A stretch of DNA of 5,665 bases, from the NCBI GenBank assembly GCA_030690855.1, contig JAUYFR010000122.1, forward strand, positions 1-5,665, given 5' to 3'. How positions within the stretch are numbered: position 1 is the stretch's first letter; each line of letters opens with the position of its first letter. The position numbers and the translations under genes were made by a program. The DNA comes from Gallionellaceae bacterium (lineage in GTDB: Bacteria > Pseudomonadota > Gammaproteobacteria > Burkholderiales > Gallionellaceae). Below, in pieces: positions 1 through 5,556 of this stretch. The notes below the pieces were generated by a model. That model saw nothing but the letters and a program-made list of their open reading frames with translations, did no database searches and was not told the DNA's origin.

Positions 1-1
1 T

Positions 2-553
2 GCACTTCCTGTTTTTCTCACTCACGGCACGCTGCGTTCGCAAAACAGTGGGTTTGAGGGCATCAATGCCGTCACAGAAATTAACTCACACCAACCTTTT
101 TCGATTGGCGACGTACACGTTCATCCTTACCCTGTTCCACATGATGCAAGCGAACCCGTGCAGTATGTATTTAGCAATGGCACAAAGCGGTTAGGCATCC
201 TCACCGATGTGGGCTGCTCAACACCGCATATCGAAGCGACACTCAATGGCTGCGACGCTCTCGTGCTTGAATGTAATCACGATGCCAAATTATTAGCGAA
301 TGGCGAATATCCATACAGCCTGAAACAGCGCGTTGGTGGACGTTTAGGCCATTTAAATAACCAGGATGCGGCAGCCTTACTTTCACGACTAGATAACAGT
401 AAATTAAAACACATCATCGCAGCCCACCTCAGTCATAGAAATAACACGCCAGCGTTAGCCGTTGCCGCGCTAAGCCAAGCGTTAAATTGTCTTCCTGAAA
501 AAATTATTGTTGCAACGCAAGAAAAGGGTATCGACTGGTGTGAGGTCGTGTAG
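2..553 (+). CDS. MBL-fold metallo-hydrolase, YycJ/PhnP-like (5' truncated)
   Basis: The reading frame is open from base 2 to the TAG at 551-553, giving about 183 C-terminal residues; the start and the N-terminal HxHxDH metal motif lie outside the window. Seen: LTHGTL near the left edge, a LTDVG segment (the Asp is a usual metal ligand), then LVLECNHD, a RVGGRLGHLNN stretch and a late AAHLSHRNN segment. This order (T-D-x-G, E-x-NHD, GHLNN, HLS-x-x-NN) is that of the YycJ/VicX branch of the metallo-beta-lactamase superfamily (COG1235), cytosolic proteins of about 255-265 residues thought to be metal-dependent phosphodiesterases or nucleases. The true substrate cannot be read from the sequence. 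An internal ATG at 158 opens a shorter frame, but the homologous residues upstream show it is not the start. The gene ends just before a hairpin terminator. Family call is firm; exact function is not. Confidence 0.85.
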   Translation, partial: ALPVFLTHGTLRSQNSGFEGINAVTEINSHQPFSIGDVHVHPYPVPHDASEPVQYVFSNGTKRLGILTDVGCSTPHIEATLNGCDALVLECNHDAKLLANGEYPYSLKQRVGGRLGHLNNQDAAALLSRLDNSKLKHIIAAHLSHRNNTPALAVAALSQALNCLPEKIIVATQEKGIDWCEVV

Positions 554-566
554 CTCAAATACAGGC

Positions 567-600
567 AATAAAAAAGCCGACCTGCGTCGGCTTTTTTATT
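567..600. terminator. Bidirectional rho-independent terminator
   Basis: A perfect 15-bp inverted repeat with a 4-nt loop: arm 567-581 (A-rich then GCCGAC), loop CTGC, arm 586-600 (GTCGGC then T6ATT). Read on either strand it gives a GC-rich 6-bp stem followed by a U-run, so it can stop both the MBL-hydrolase transcript (+) and the convergent lipoprotein transcript (-). It lies 13 nt past the first stop and 13 nt past the second. Confidence 0.93.
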
Positions 601-613
601 CAGTGAGTACTGA

Positions 614-817
614 TTACTTCTTTGCTGGCTCAGCAGCAGGTGCAGCAGGTGCGGCTTCAGCAGCAGGTGCAGCTGGAGCTGCTGGAGCAGCAGGAGCAGC
701 TTCAGCAGCTGGAGCAACAACAGGAGCTGCTGGAGCAGCAGGAGCTTCAGCTGGCTTTTCGCCACAAGCAGAAAGAGAAAGAGCCAACAAAGCAGCAACA
801 AGAGCAGAGATTTTCAT
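614..817 (-). CDS. Small Ala/Pro-rich lipoprotein
   Basis: This 67-residue protein has a lipoprotein signal peptide: MK at the N-terminus, a hydrophobic stretch at residues 5-15 and a lipobox L15-S16-A17-C18. Cleavage would leave a 50-residue lipidated chain. Gly at +2 (no Asp) predicts Lol-dependent sorting to the outer membrane. The mature part is almost only Ala, Pro and a few Glu, built on a PAA triplet, with a 15-residue higher-order repeat, no aromatic residue, and a Lys-Lys end. The start is supported by AAGGA six bases before the ATG. Plus-strand frames across it are open only because the GCA/GCT repeat lacks stops. The signal peptide, lipobox and SD identify the minus strand as coding. 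Such a chain should be extended and disordered; a spacer or envelope-tether role is inference only. No named family is recognised. Confidence 0.85.
   Translation of the reverse strand: MKISALVAALLALSLSACGEKPAEAPAAPAAPVVAPAAEAAPAAPAAPAAPAAEAAPAAPAAEPAKK
626..754 (-). repeat. PAA-coding low-complexity tandem repeat
   Basis: Residues 22-64 of the lipoprotein gene consist of degenerate 9-nt units coding Pro-Ala-Ala. A larger unit is visible: the AAEAAPAAPAA segment at residues 37-47 (677-709) recurs at residues 52-62 (632-664), a 45-nt period. The two copies differ at synonymous third positions (GCT/GCA/GCC), so the repeat is old or selected at protein level rather than a fresh duplication. Confidence 0.85.
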
Positions 818-894
818 TTTATTTCCTTAGTTAAATCAATTAGATAAGTTTTTTGCGCCGCGCCGCGACATGGCTGCCGTTGCAAGGACGCGGC

Positions 895-900
895 ATTCTA
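895..900 (-). promoter_or_regulatory. Possible -10 box of the lipoprotein gene
   Basis: On the minus strand TAGAAT lies about 78 bases before the lipoprotein ATG, downstream of an A/T tract (T9A4) that could act as an UP-like or curved element. The nearest -35-like hexamer, TTGATA, is 22 bp upstream, too far for sigma-70, and nothing better is seen at 16-18 bp. The call is weak. The 818-951 gap otherwise holds a GC-rich patch (855-894) with a 6-bp GCCGCG/CGCGGC hairpin and no gene. Confidence 0.25.
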
Positions 901-951
901 CCAACTTTTAAAAAAAAATCTATATCAAAACTCGCTAATTTACTAAATAAA

Positions 952-1443
952 TTAGAGGCCTAGGGTCGTCGCTGAGACACTCGATCGAGAACTCTCCCAA
1001 ATTTCCTCAAAGCGAGCTTTCAACAGGCGTGCGCCCTCTGGATCATTTTTAGCAAAAATACCACGCGTATCATCGAAATGAAAACGTCTCACAAAGTTGC
1101 CCTCATCTGCCACGGCAAATGGCTCTGATAAATGTCGCAAATTTGGTGGGGTCTGATAGATATGCATATTGTGGCTAAACTGCTTTAGCAACATCATTAC
1201 TCTGGGGCAAAAACGCACGAGATGCTGTGGGTTATGAGCCAAGATATGTAAACGCACATTAGGGCTAGATAATAGGAAGTGCCTAAATATATTAAATCTG
1301 GCTTCAGTGTTAAAGCCGAGATGATCAAAATCATTTTCAAAAATATAGAGCGAATGTTTGGCCATGCCACACAACTCATCCAGCGCAGCCACATAATCAT
1401 TGATGCCCGTAAATGGTGTGTGATTCAACTCAGGCTCAGTCAT
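952..1443 (-). CDS. PLD-like / DUF7931-type protein without HKD motif
   Basis: A 163-residue soluble protein with no signal peptide or membrane segment. The pattern resembles half of a phospholipase-D-fold protein: a beta strand SLYIFENDFD at 31-40, a hydrophobic strand VRLHILAH at 63-70, a conserved-looking RFCPRVMMLL at 77-86, then FAVADEGNFVRRFHFDDTRG at 109-128 and a helical F-x-E-I-W-E end at 145-150, like the F...W close of PLD repeats. The catalytic HxKxxxxD signature is absent, so it is probably not an active phospholipase or nuclease. In related betaproteobacteria I recall such domains as stand-alone proteins or fused to GNAT acetyltransferases (DUF7931); that naming is from memory. 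It starts 2 nt after the roxA stop and uses a very strong SD (AGGAGGAGG) lying within roxA, so the two are co-translated. Function unknown. Confidence 0.75.
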   Translation of the reverse strand: MTEPELNHTPFTGINDYVAALDELCGMAKHSLYIFENDFDHLGFNTEARFNIFRHFLLSSPNVRLHILAHNPQHLVRFCPRVMMLLKQFSHNMHIYQTPPNLRHLSEPFAVADEGNFVRRFHFDDTRGIFAKNDPEGARLLKARFEEIWESSRSSVSATTLGL

Positions 1444-1445
1444 CG

Positions 1446-2582
1446 TTACCTCCTCCTGCTTAGTGCCAAATCAAGATAGCCATCTAAATAAAATTCATAT
1501 AACAACTGTTCGGCCTCAGACGTAAGTTTCACTGTGGGCAAAAGAATTCTTGAATCCGCTAACTCACGCAATATTGCATAACTTTTTTTGCCTACCTGAT
1601 ACGAATCGCCATTCACAAATACCGTTTTATCGTAGCAAAGCATTTGTGTTTTTAAATGCAAGGTTAAGCCACGAGATTGCAATGCCAGTAAAAATTTTGC
1701 TAGTGCCAATGGCTTTTGCTTCGCTTCAAAATAGATGTGTGACTTAGGCTCACTAAGATAGCTACCCAAAAAGTTTGCAACGTCTTCTTCGTCCCATTTC
1801 ACAGTGCGAATCGCCTTAGTCACTCGCTGTAACATGCTCGCAGAAATTTCAGACGGATGCTGCTGCGTCTGGAGATTTGGATCAGCGTAGATGCCCTCAA
1901 CAATAATACGATCTTGCAAATACACCAAAAACTGCTCAGCCAACTCTTGATAAGCTGGCGTGCGAAAACCGATGGAGTAGGTCATACAATCATCTTCAGC
2001 AATGCCGTTATGTCCACACTGCGGCGGCAAATACAACATATCGCCTGCCTCTAATACCCATTCCTGCTCAACATTAAATTTTTGCAAAATACGCAATGGC
2101 GCGCCAGGAATTAAACTGCGATCTGCTTGCGTTGAAATTTGCCAGCGACGATGCCCTAGTCCCTGCAGCAAAAAAACATCGTATGGATCAAAGTGTGGCC
2201 CTACGCCACCGCCTTTAGGCGCATAGCTCACCATCAAATCGTCTAATCGCGCATGAGGAATAAAACTGAATTGCTTAAGTAGCTCAGTCGCCTCGGGTAG
2301 CACATGATTTACACCTTGCACCAACACTGCCCACTTACCACGGAGCTTGGCCATTTCACTTGACTCAAAAGGCCCATGCGCTAACGTCCATTTCTCTTTA
2401 GTATTTTTGACAAGTCGCGCCTGTGCATCTTCCAAACAAGATAATTCGATCAGTTGCTGCGGGTTAAGCAAGCCCTTAAACCCAGGTACGGCCTGTCGAA
2501 TTAGCAATGGTTTTTTTTGCCAATAGTCGCGCAGAAATTCATCGACAGTCAGCCCACCTAGTAGTGTGAGTTTATTTTTCAT
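1446..2582 (-). CDS. roxA: Ribosomal protein uL16 arginine 3-hydroxylase (JmjC)
   Basis: A 378-residue Fe(II)/2-oxoglutarate dioxygenase of the YcfD/RoxA family, which hydroxylates an arginine of ribosomal protein uL16 in the cytoplasm; the E. coli protein is of almost the same length. Seen: N-terminal VDEFLRDYWQKKPLLIRQA (13-31) typical of the family; the JmjC core with metal triad H130-x-D132 (in GGGVGPHFDPYDVFLLQG) and distal H191 (in PPQCGHNG); R145 in GHRRW matches the arginine that binds 2-oxoglutarate in YcfD. A C-terminal winged-helix-like region follows the dimerisation helices (about 210-378). All key residues are present, so it should be active. The ATG at 2582 has no SD but a perfect TATAAT lies 7 nt upstream, suggesting a leaderless message. 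The gene ends in three AGG arginine codons that serve as SD for the next gene. The plus-strand bcp gene is divergent. Confidence 0.93.
   Translation of the reverse strand: MKNKLTLLGGLTVDEFLRDYWQKKPLLIRQAVPGFKGLLNPQQLIELSCLEDAQARLVKNTKEKWTLAHGPFESSEMAKLRGKWAVLVQGVNHVLPEATELLKQFSFIPHARLDDLMVSYAPKGGGVGPHFDPYDVFLLQGLGHRRWQISTQADRSLIPGAPLRILQKFNVEQEWVLEAGDMLYLPPQCGHNGIAEDDCMTYSIGFRTPAYQELAEQFLVYLQDRIIVEGIYADPNLQTQQHPSEISASMLQRVTKAIRTVKWDEEDVANFLGSYLSEPKSHIYFEAKQKPLALAKFLLALQSRGLTLHLKTQMLCYDKTVFVNGDSYQVGKKSYAILRELADSRILLPTVKLTSEAEQLLYEFYLDGYLDLALSRRR
1449..1457 (-). promoter_or_regulatory. Shine-Dalgarno site for the PLD-like gene inside roxA
   Basis: AGGAGGAGG on the minus strand ends 5 nt before the ATG at 1443 and is also the last three sense codons of roxA (Arg-Arg-Arg). 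It fixes the start of the downstream gene and implies translational coupling or re-initiation, since the ribosome terminating at 1446-1448 sits on the site. Confidence 0.85.
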
Positions 2583-2589
2583 AAGGCGG

Positions 2590-2595
2590 ATTATA
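2590..2595 (-). promoter_or_regulatory. Candidate roxA -10 box (leaderless start)
   Basis: A perfect TATAAT on the minus strand lies 7 nt before the roxA ATG, so initiation would fall at or within a base or two of the start codon. No good -35 hexamer is found 16-18 bp upstream (the 17-bp position reads ATTTAG), so the promoter may be weak or activator-dependent. The lack of an SD before the ATG fits a leaderless message. Confidence 0.5.
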
Positions 2596-2598
2596 GCC

Positions 2599-2611
2599 GT
2601 GAAAAATTCAC
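2599..2611. promoter_or_regulatory. 13-bp palindrome in the roxA/bcp divergent region
   Basis: GTGAA-AAA-TTCAC, 5-bp arms around a 3-bp centre. It falls within the expected spacer of the roxA promoter and some 13 bp upstream of the bcp -35, so a bound regulator could affect both directions. It may equally be chance in AT-rich DNA; no known operator is claimed. Confidence 0.3.
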
Positions 2612-2623
2612 CCTAAATATAAT

Positions 2624-2651
2624 TTGGCACAAAATAAATCTCAGTTAGAAT
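2624..2651 (+). promoter_or_regulatory. Sigma-70-like promoter of bcp-slyD
   Basis: TTGGCA (2624-2629) and TAGAAT (2646-2651) are separated by 16 bp and each differs from consensus at one position. A start near 2658 would give a leader of about 26 nt carrying the AAGGAG ribosome site. A second TATAAT at 2618-2623 has no acceptable -35 and is less likely. Confidence 0.65.
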
Positions 2652-2669
2652 GCCAATCACTGAGCGACA

Positions 2670-2675
2670 AAGGAG
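2670..2675 (+). promoter_or_regulatory. Ribosome binding site deciding the bcp start
   Basis: AAGGAG lies 8 nt before the ATG at 2684. It settles the start there rather than at an upstream in-frame TTG at 2624, which is part of the promoter -35 and would add 20 residues that do not look like the family. Confidence 0.85.
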
Positions 2676-2683
2676 ATCACATC

Positions 2684-3154
2684 ATGCATTTACAGGTAGG
2701 AATGGACGCACCGCATTTCGAATTGGCTGATGCTGATATGCAAAATTTTCGACTCACTGTGTTGTTGGGTAAGAAAAATATCGTCCTCTATTTTTACCCC
2801 AAAGACGACACGCCCGGCTGCACCATGGAAGCCACAGAATTTAGCGAGCACGAAGAAGATTTCGCTGAGCACGATACCGTCGTGATTGGCGTTAGTCGTG
2901 ATGATTGCATCAGCCATGGCGCTTTTCGTGATAAATACGGATTATCTGTTTTGCTACTCTCCGACACTGAGTCACGCGTGTGTAAAAAATACGGCGTACT
3001 GTATGAAAAAGAAGTTGAAGGACATAAAACGATTTCTATTCAGCGTTCAACTTTTGTGATTGATAAACAAGGCAAGTTACGCCATGTTCTATATGGCGTT
3101 CACGCACACAAACATCCAGATGAAGTACTTAATTTAATAAAGGAAATGAAATGA
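2684..3154 (+). CDS. bcp: Peroxiredoxin of the Bcp/PrxQ family, resolving Cys missing
   Basis: A 156-residue cytosolic thiol peroxidase that reduces hydrogen peroxide and organic peroxides, usual length for the family. Seen: N-terminal VGMDAPHFEL, the active-site motif P39-KDD-T43-PG-C46 with peroxidatic Cys46, GVSRDD..SH at 69-78, LLSDTESRVCKKYGV at 91-105, and R121 in QRSTFVID, the arginine that usually completes the active site. Odd point: the family's common resolving cysteine five residues after the peroxidatic one is Thr51, and the alternative alpha-3 position (36 residues after) is Arg82. Two other cysteines exist, Cys75 and Cys100; Cys100 matches a non-resolving position of E. coli Bcp. 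The enzyme may be 1-Cys or use Cys75. The stop overlaps the slyD start as ATGA, so the pair is translationally coupled. Start chosen from the SD and family N-terminus. Confidence 0.93.
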   Translation: MHLQVGMDAPHFELADADMQNFRLTVLLGKKNIVLYFYPKDDTPGCTMEATEFSEHEEDFAEHDTVVIGVSRDDCISHGAFRDKYGLSVLLLSDTESRVCKKYGVLYEKEVEGHKTISIQRSTFVIDKQGKLRHVLYGVHAHKHPDEVLNLIKEMK

Positions 3155-3639
3155 AAGTCACCAAAGATAGCGTTGTCTCACTGCGTTACGAATTGACCGA
3201 TGTAAGCGCTGGCGAATTACTTGAAAAAGCAGACGATCCAATTAGCTACGTGCATGGCGGCTACGATGGCATTTTTCCTGCAGTTGAAGAGGCAGTGCAT
3301 GGTAAAAGCATAGGCGACAAATTTTCGGTGACGATGGATGCTGATGATGCGTTTGGTGAGTATGAGCATGAACTTGTTCGCGTAGAGCCTCGCGAAATGT
3401 TCCCCAAAGACATTGAAGTCGGTATGCAGTTTGAAGGCGGCGCAGAAGAAGATGACGACGAAGACTTCATGCTCTACACCGTGATTGAAGTCACGGATAA
3501 GGAAGTCACCGTAGATGGCAACCACCCGCTCGCGGGTAAAACCATTAAATTTGAAGGCATCATCACCGCTGTTCGTGCTGCTACTCAGGAAGAGCTAGAC
3601 CACGGTCATGTACATGGTGAAGGTGGTCACCACCACTAA
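3151..3639 (+). CDS. slyD: FKBP-type peptidyl-prolyl isomerase / metallochaperone SlyD
   Basis: A 162-residue cytosolic prolyl cis-trans isomerase and folding helper. Seen: FKBP strand start VSLRYELTD, PISYVHGGYDGIFPAVEEAVHG at 30-51, the DAFGEYE segment at 66-72, then the insert-in-flap (substrate-binding) domain to about 125, closed by the typical NHPLAGKTIKFEG at 124-136. The C-terminus (residues 151-162) carries six histidines, a short form of the SlyD metal-binding tail known to bind nickel in E. coli; it lacks the cysteines of that longer tail. A run of acidic residues (EEDDDED, 99-105) lies in the flap domain. The start ATG overlaps the bcp stop (ATGA) and has AAGGA six bases upstream. 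Expression is expected from the bcp promoter, and a strong terminator follows. Linking a peroxidase and a foldase suggests a shared protein-protection role, which is inference. Confidence 0.94.
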   Translation: MKVTKDSVVSLRYELTDVSAGELLEKADDPISYVHGGYDGIFPAVEEAVHGKSIGDKFSVTMDADDAFGEYEHELVRVEPREMFPKDIEVGMQFEGGAEEDDDEDFMLYTVIEVTDKEVTVDGNHPLAGKTIKFEGIITAVRAATQEELDHGHVHGEGGHHH

Positions 3640-3672
3640 ATTGGCATCGCATCTTCACTTTTTGTTTCACAT

Positions 3673-3712
3673 AAAAATCCATTTCCGGAGCCACTCTTGA
3701 AATGGATTTTTT
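3673..3712 (+). terminator. Rho-independent terminator after slyD
   Basis: A perfect 13-bp inverted repeat, arms 3673-3685 and 3699-3711, loop of 13 nt, with T6 at 3707-3712. It closes the bcp-slyD operon. A-rich on the left arm, so it could also work in the other direction. It ends only 23 nt before the next start codon. Confidence 0.9.
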
Positions 3713-3735
3713 ATTGCCTAGCGCCCCCTTAATCA

Positions 3736-4968
3736 ATGCTAATCGAACCACCTAAGCTATTCAGCATCGCCATCATTGGCGCTGGGCCTGCTGGACTGAT
3801 GGCTGCTGAAGTGCTACTTAACAAAAATGTTCGCATTGATGTTTATGACTCCATGCCAAGTGTTGGACGCAAATTTTTAATGGCGGGCAAAGGTGGCATG
3901 AATATCACCCATGCCGAACCGTTTGCTGATTTTCTCAGCCGTTATGGCGCTCATCGTAATAACTTAGAGCCATTGCTAAAAGCATTTACACCGAGCGAAT
4001 TGCGCGATTGGATACACACACTCGGCATCCAAACTTTTGTTGGCACTTCTGGCAGAGTATTTCCATCCGATATGAAAGCAGCACCTCTTTTGCGTGCCTG
4101 GTTACATCGATTACGCGAAGGGGGCGTAAACTTTCATGTGCGCCATCGCTGGCGTGGCTGGAATGACGATGGCTCACTTTATTTTCAATCAGCTCAGGAA
4201 GAGTATTCGGCGAATAGCGACGCAGTGATTTTGGCACTTGGCGGCGGTAGTTGGCCGCAGCTTGGCTCTGATGCCCAATGGATACCACTACTGCAACAAC
4301 GAGGCATAGAGATTGCGCCGCTTCAACCAAGCAACTGCGGCTTCAATATCGCATGGAGCGATCACTTTAAAAAACGCTTTGTAGGCGAGCCGATCAAGTC
4401 AGTTTCTGCAACATTCAATGGCATACGCAAAAAAGGTGAACTCGTCATTACCGAGTACGGCGTAGAAGGTGGATTAATCTACGCTCTGTCTACTGCACTA
4501 CGCGATGAAATCAAGAGCAAAGGTAGTGCCACTTTTTTTCTTGACTTACTTCCCGACTGGGATGAGCAACGAGTACGTGGTGAGGTGTTTCACCCACGTG
4601 GATCTCGCTCAGTATCTAGCCATTTACAAAGTCGTTTGAAATTGCGAGGTGCCAAAACAAATTTACTGCGTGAGGTGCTTGGCGTGGAAGGCTTTGCCAA
4701 CCCCACCTTGCTCGCTGCGTCGATTAAAGCATTGCCACTTACCCTCACCTCCTCCAGACCATTAAGCGAAGCGATCAGTAGCGCTGGGGGCATAAAATTT
4801 GAGGCGATGAATGAGCATCTAATGCTCCGCAAACTACCCGGCGTATTTTGCGCAGGTGAAATGCTGGATTGGGAGGCCCCTACGGGTGGCTACTTACTGA
4901 GCGCTTGCTTCGCTAGCGGTAAGGCTGCCGGGGAAGGGGCTTTATCTTGGCAATTTAATTGCACATGA
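3736..4968 (+). CDS. HI0933/YhiN-like FAD-dependent flavoprotein (PP_4765 type)
   Basis: A 410-residue flavoprotein with an N-terminal Rossmann motif G15-A-G17-P-A-G20 after the strand FSIAIIG, followed by the family hallmark GRKFLMAGKGGMNITH (44-59). A second nucleotide-site signature ILALGGGSWPQLGSDA lies at 165-180, and the C-terminal FAD segment PGVFCAGEMLDWEAPTGGYLLSACFASGKAAG at 368-399. This matches the HI0933/YhiN family, in particular the PP_4765-type branch with TSGRVFPSDMKAAPLLRAW (104-122). The reaction and substrate of this branch are not established; related BaiN proteins act on bile acids, which should not be carried over. The protein has no signal peptide and is expected to be cytosolic. 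The ATG at 3736 has no SD; an in-frame TAA at 3730 leaves it as the first ATG and no later start precedes the FAD motif. It is probably its own unit because a terminator precedes it. Confidence 0.9.
   Translation: MLIEPPKLFSIAIIGAGPAGLMAAEVLLNKNVRIDVYDSMPSVGRKFLMAGKGGMNITHAEPFADFLSRYGAHRNNLEPLLKAFTPSELRDWIHTLGIQTFVGTSGRVFPSDMKAAPLLRAWLHRLREGGVNFHVRHRWRGWNDDGSLYFQSAQEEYSANSDAVILALGGGSWPQLGSDAQWIPLLQQRGIEIAPLQPSNCGFNIAWSDHFKKRFVGEPIKSVSATFNGIRKKGELVITEYGVEGGLIYALSTALRDEIKSKGSATFFLDLLPDWDEQRVRGEVFHPRGSRSVSSHLQSRLKLRGAKTNLLREVLGVEGFANPTLLAASIKALPLTLTSSRPLSEAISSAGGIKFEAMNEHLMLRKLPGVFCAGEMLDWEAPTGGYLLSACFASGKAAGEGALSWQFNCT
4950..4962. promoter_or_regulatory. 13-bp palindrome upstream of the cytochrome b561 gene
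   Basis: GCAATT-T-AATTGC, perfect 6-bp arms about one base. It overlaps the last codons of the flavoprotein gene and lies 12 bp before a TACAAT (4975-4980) that could be a -10 box, with no convincing -35. Position fits an operator for the b561 gene; no factor can be named and chance is possible. Confidence 0.3.
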
Positions 4969-5016
4969 TTACGCTACAATGCGCACCGCCGAAATTAATC
5001 ATTTTTAGGAACTACC

Positions 5017-5538
5017 ATGAAACAATATAGTCAGCGTACTGCTGTTATCCATTGGCTTATTTTTGTGCTTTTTATCGCTGCATTTTTCCTCGGCCACGAG
5101 TTGGATGAGAGCAAAGACTTAGCGCAAAAACTTTCCATGTATCCAATGCACTTTATCATTGGTGATTTGGTGCTTTTGCTTACTTTATTGCGGATCTATT
5201 TCAGGAAAAAAGATGGTGAACCGACGCCAGCCAATGCCAATCCATTGCTAAATAAATTAGCGGCAGCCACCCATGTACTGATGAATGTTTCAGTGATTGC
5301 AGTCGTGGCTTCTGGTGTTGCTACAGTCGCAACATCGGGAGTGATTGCCGCATTGAAGGCAGGCGATCCGAATTTAATCCCTGACTTTCACAAGGTAGAA
5401 GCAAAAGAGTTCCACGAGTTATTCATTGCCATCGTGCTACTCCTAGTCATCTTCCACGTTGCTGCGGCCCTGTATCATCAGCTTATCGTGAAAGACAATT
5501 TGTTGCGCCGCATCATGATTAAACGCTTCAAAGACTAA
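5017..5538 (+). CDS. Cytochrome b561 (bacterial CybB type)
   Basis: A 173-residue inner-membrane di-haem cytochrome with four hydrophobic helices at roughly 10-27, 43-61, 84-105 and 132-156. Seen: VIHW at 10-13 (H12), MHFIIGDLVLLLTLLR at 44-59 (H45), EFHE at 131-134 (H133), FHVAAALYH at 146-154 (H147, H154), and the cytosolic end VKDNLLRRI, all matching the E. coli CybB layout, so the haem histidines appear intact. Extra histidines H27, H86 and H125 are also present. CybB-type proteins pass electrons between quinols and acceptors; E. coli CybB was described as a superoxide:ubiquinone oxidoreductase, but the role here is unproven. AGGA precedes the ATG by 6 nt. A candidate -10 (TACAAT) lies at 4975-4980, so the gene may have its own promoter; readthrough from the flavoprotein gene 48 nt upstream is also possible. 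A hairpin follows. Confidence 0.9.
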   Translation: MKQYSQRTAVIHWLIFVLFIAAFFLGHELDESKDLAQKLSMYPMHFIIGDLVLLLTLLRIYFRKKDGEPTPANANPLLNKLAAATHVLMNVSVIAVVASGVATVATSGVIAALKAGDPNLIPDFHKVEAKEFHELFIAIVLLLVIFHVAAALYHQLIVKDNLLRRIMIKRFKD

Positions 5539-5556
5539 AACCAGCCCCATTCTCAT

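Noticed and set aside
629..760. CRISPR or intergenic tandem repeat array
   Set aside because: The units are 9-nt degenerate codon repeats inside a coding frame with no spacers.
433..834. Several long overlapping frames (507-830 +, 622-834 +, 433-801 -) across the repeat region
   Set aside because: They are open because GCA/GCT repeats have no stops in any frame; they give poly-Leu/Gln or poly-Ala chains without SD, and the minus-strand 614-817 frame alone has a signal peptide, lipobox and SD.
952..1443. Active phospholipase D or toxin-like nuclease
   Set aside because: No HxKxxxxD motif is present, and there is no antitoxin or defence context.
2624..2683. Longer N-terminus for the peroxiredoxin starting at TTG 2624
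   Set aside because: The added residues do not fit the family, the TTG is part of a good -35 box, and AAGGAG precedes the ATG at 2684.
3217..3525. Minus-strand frames opposite slyD and the flavoprotein gene (also 3986-4330 and 4590-4832)
   Set aside because: They are antisense shadows of strongly conserved plus-strand genes and have no SD or recognisable domains.
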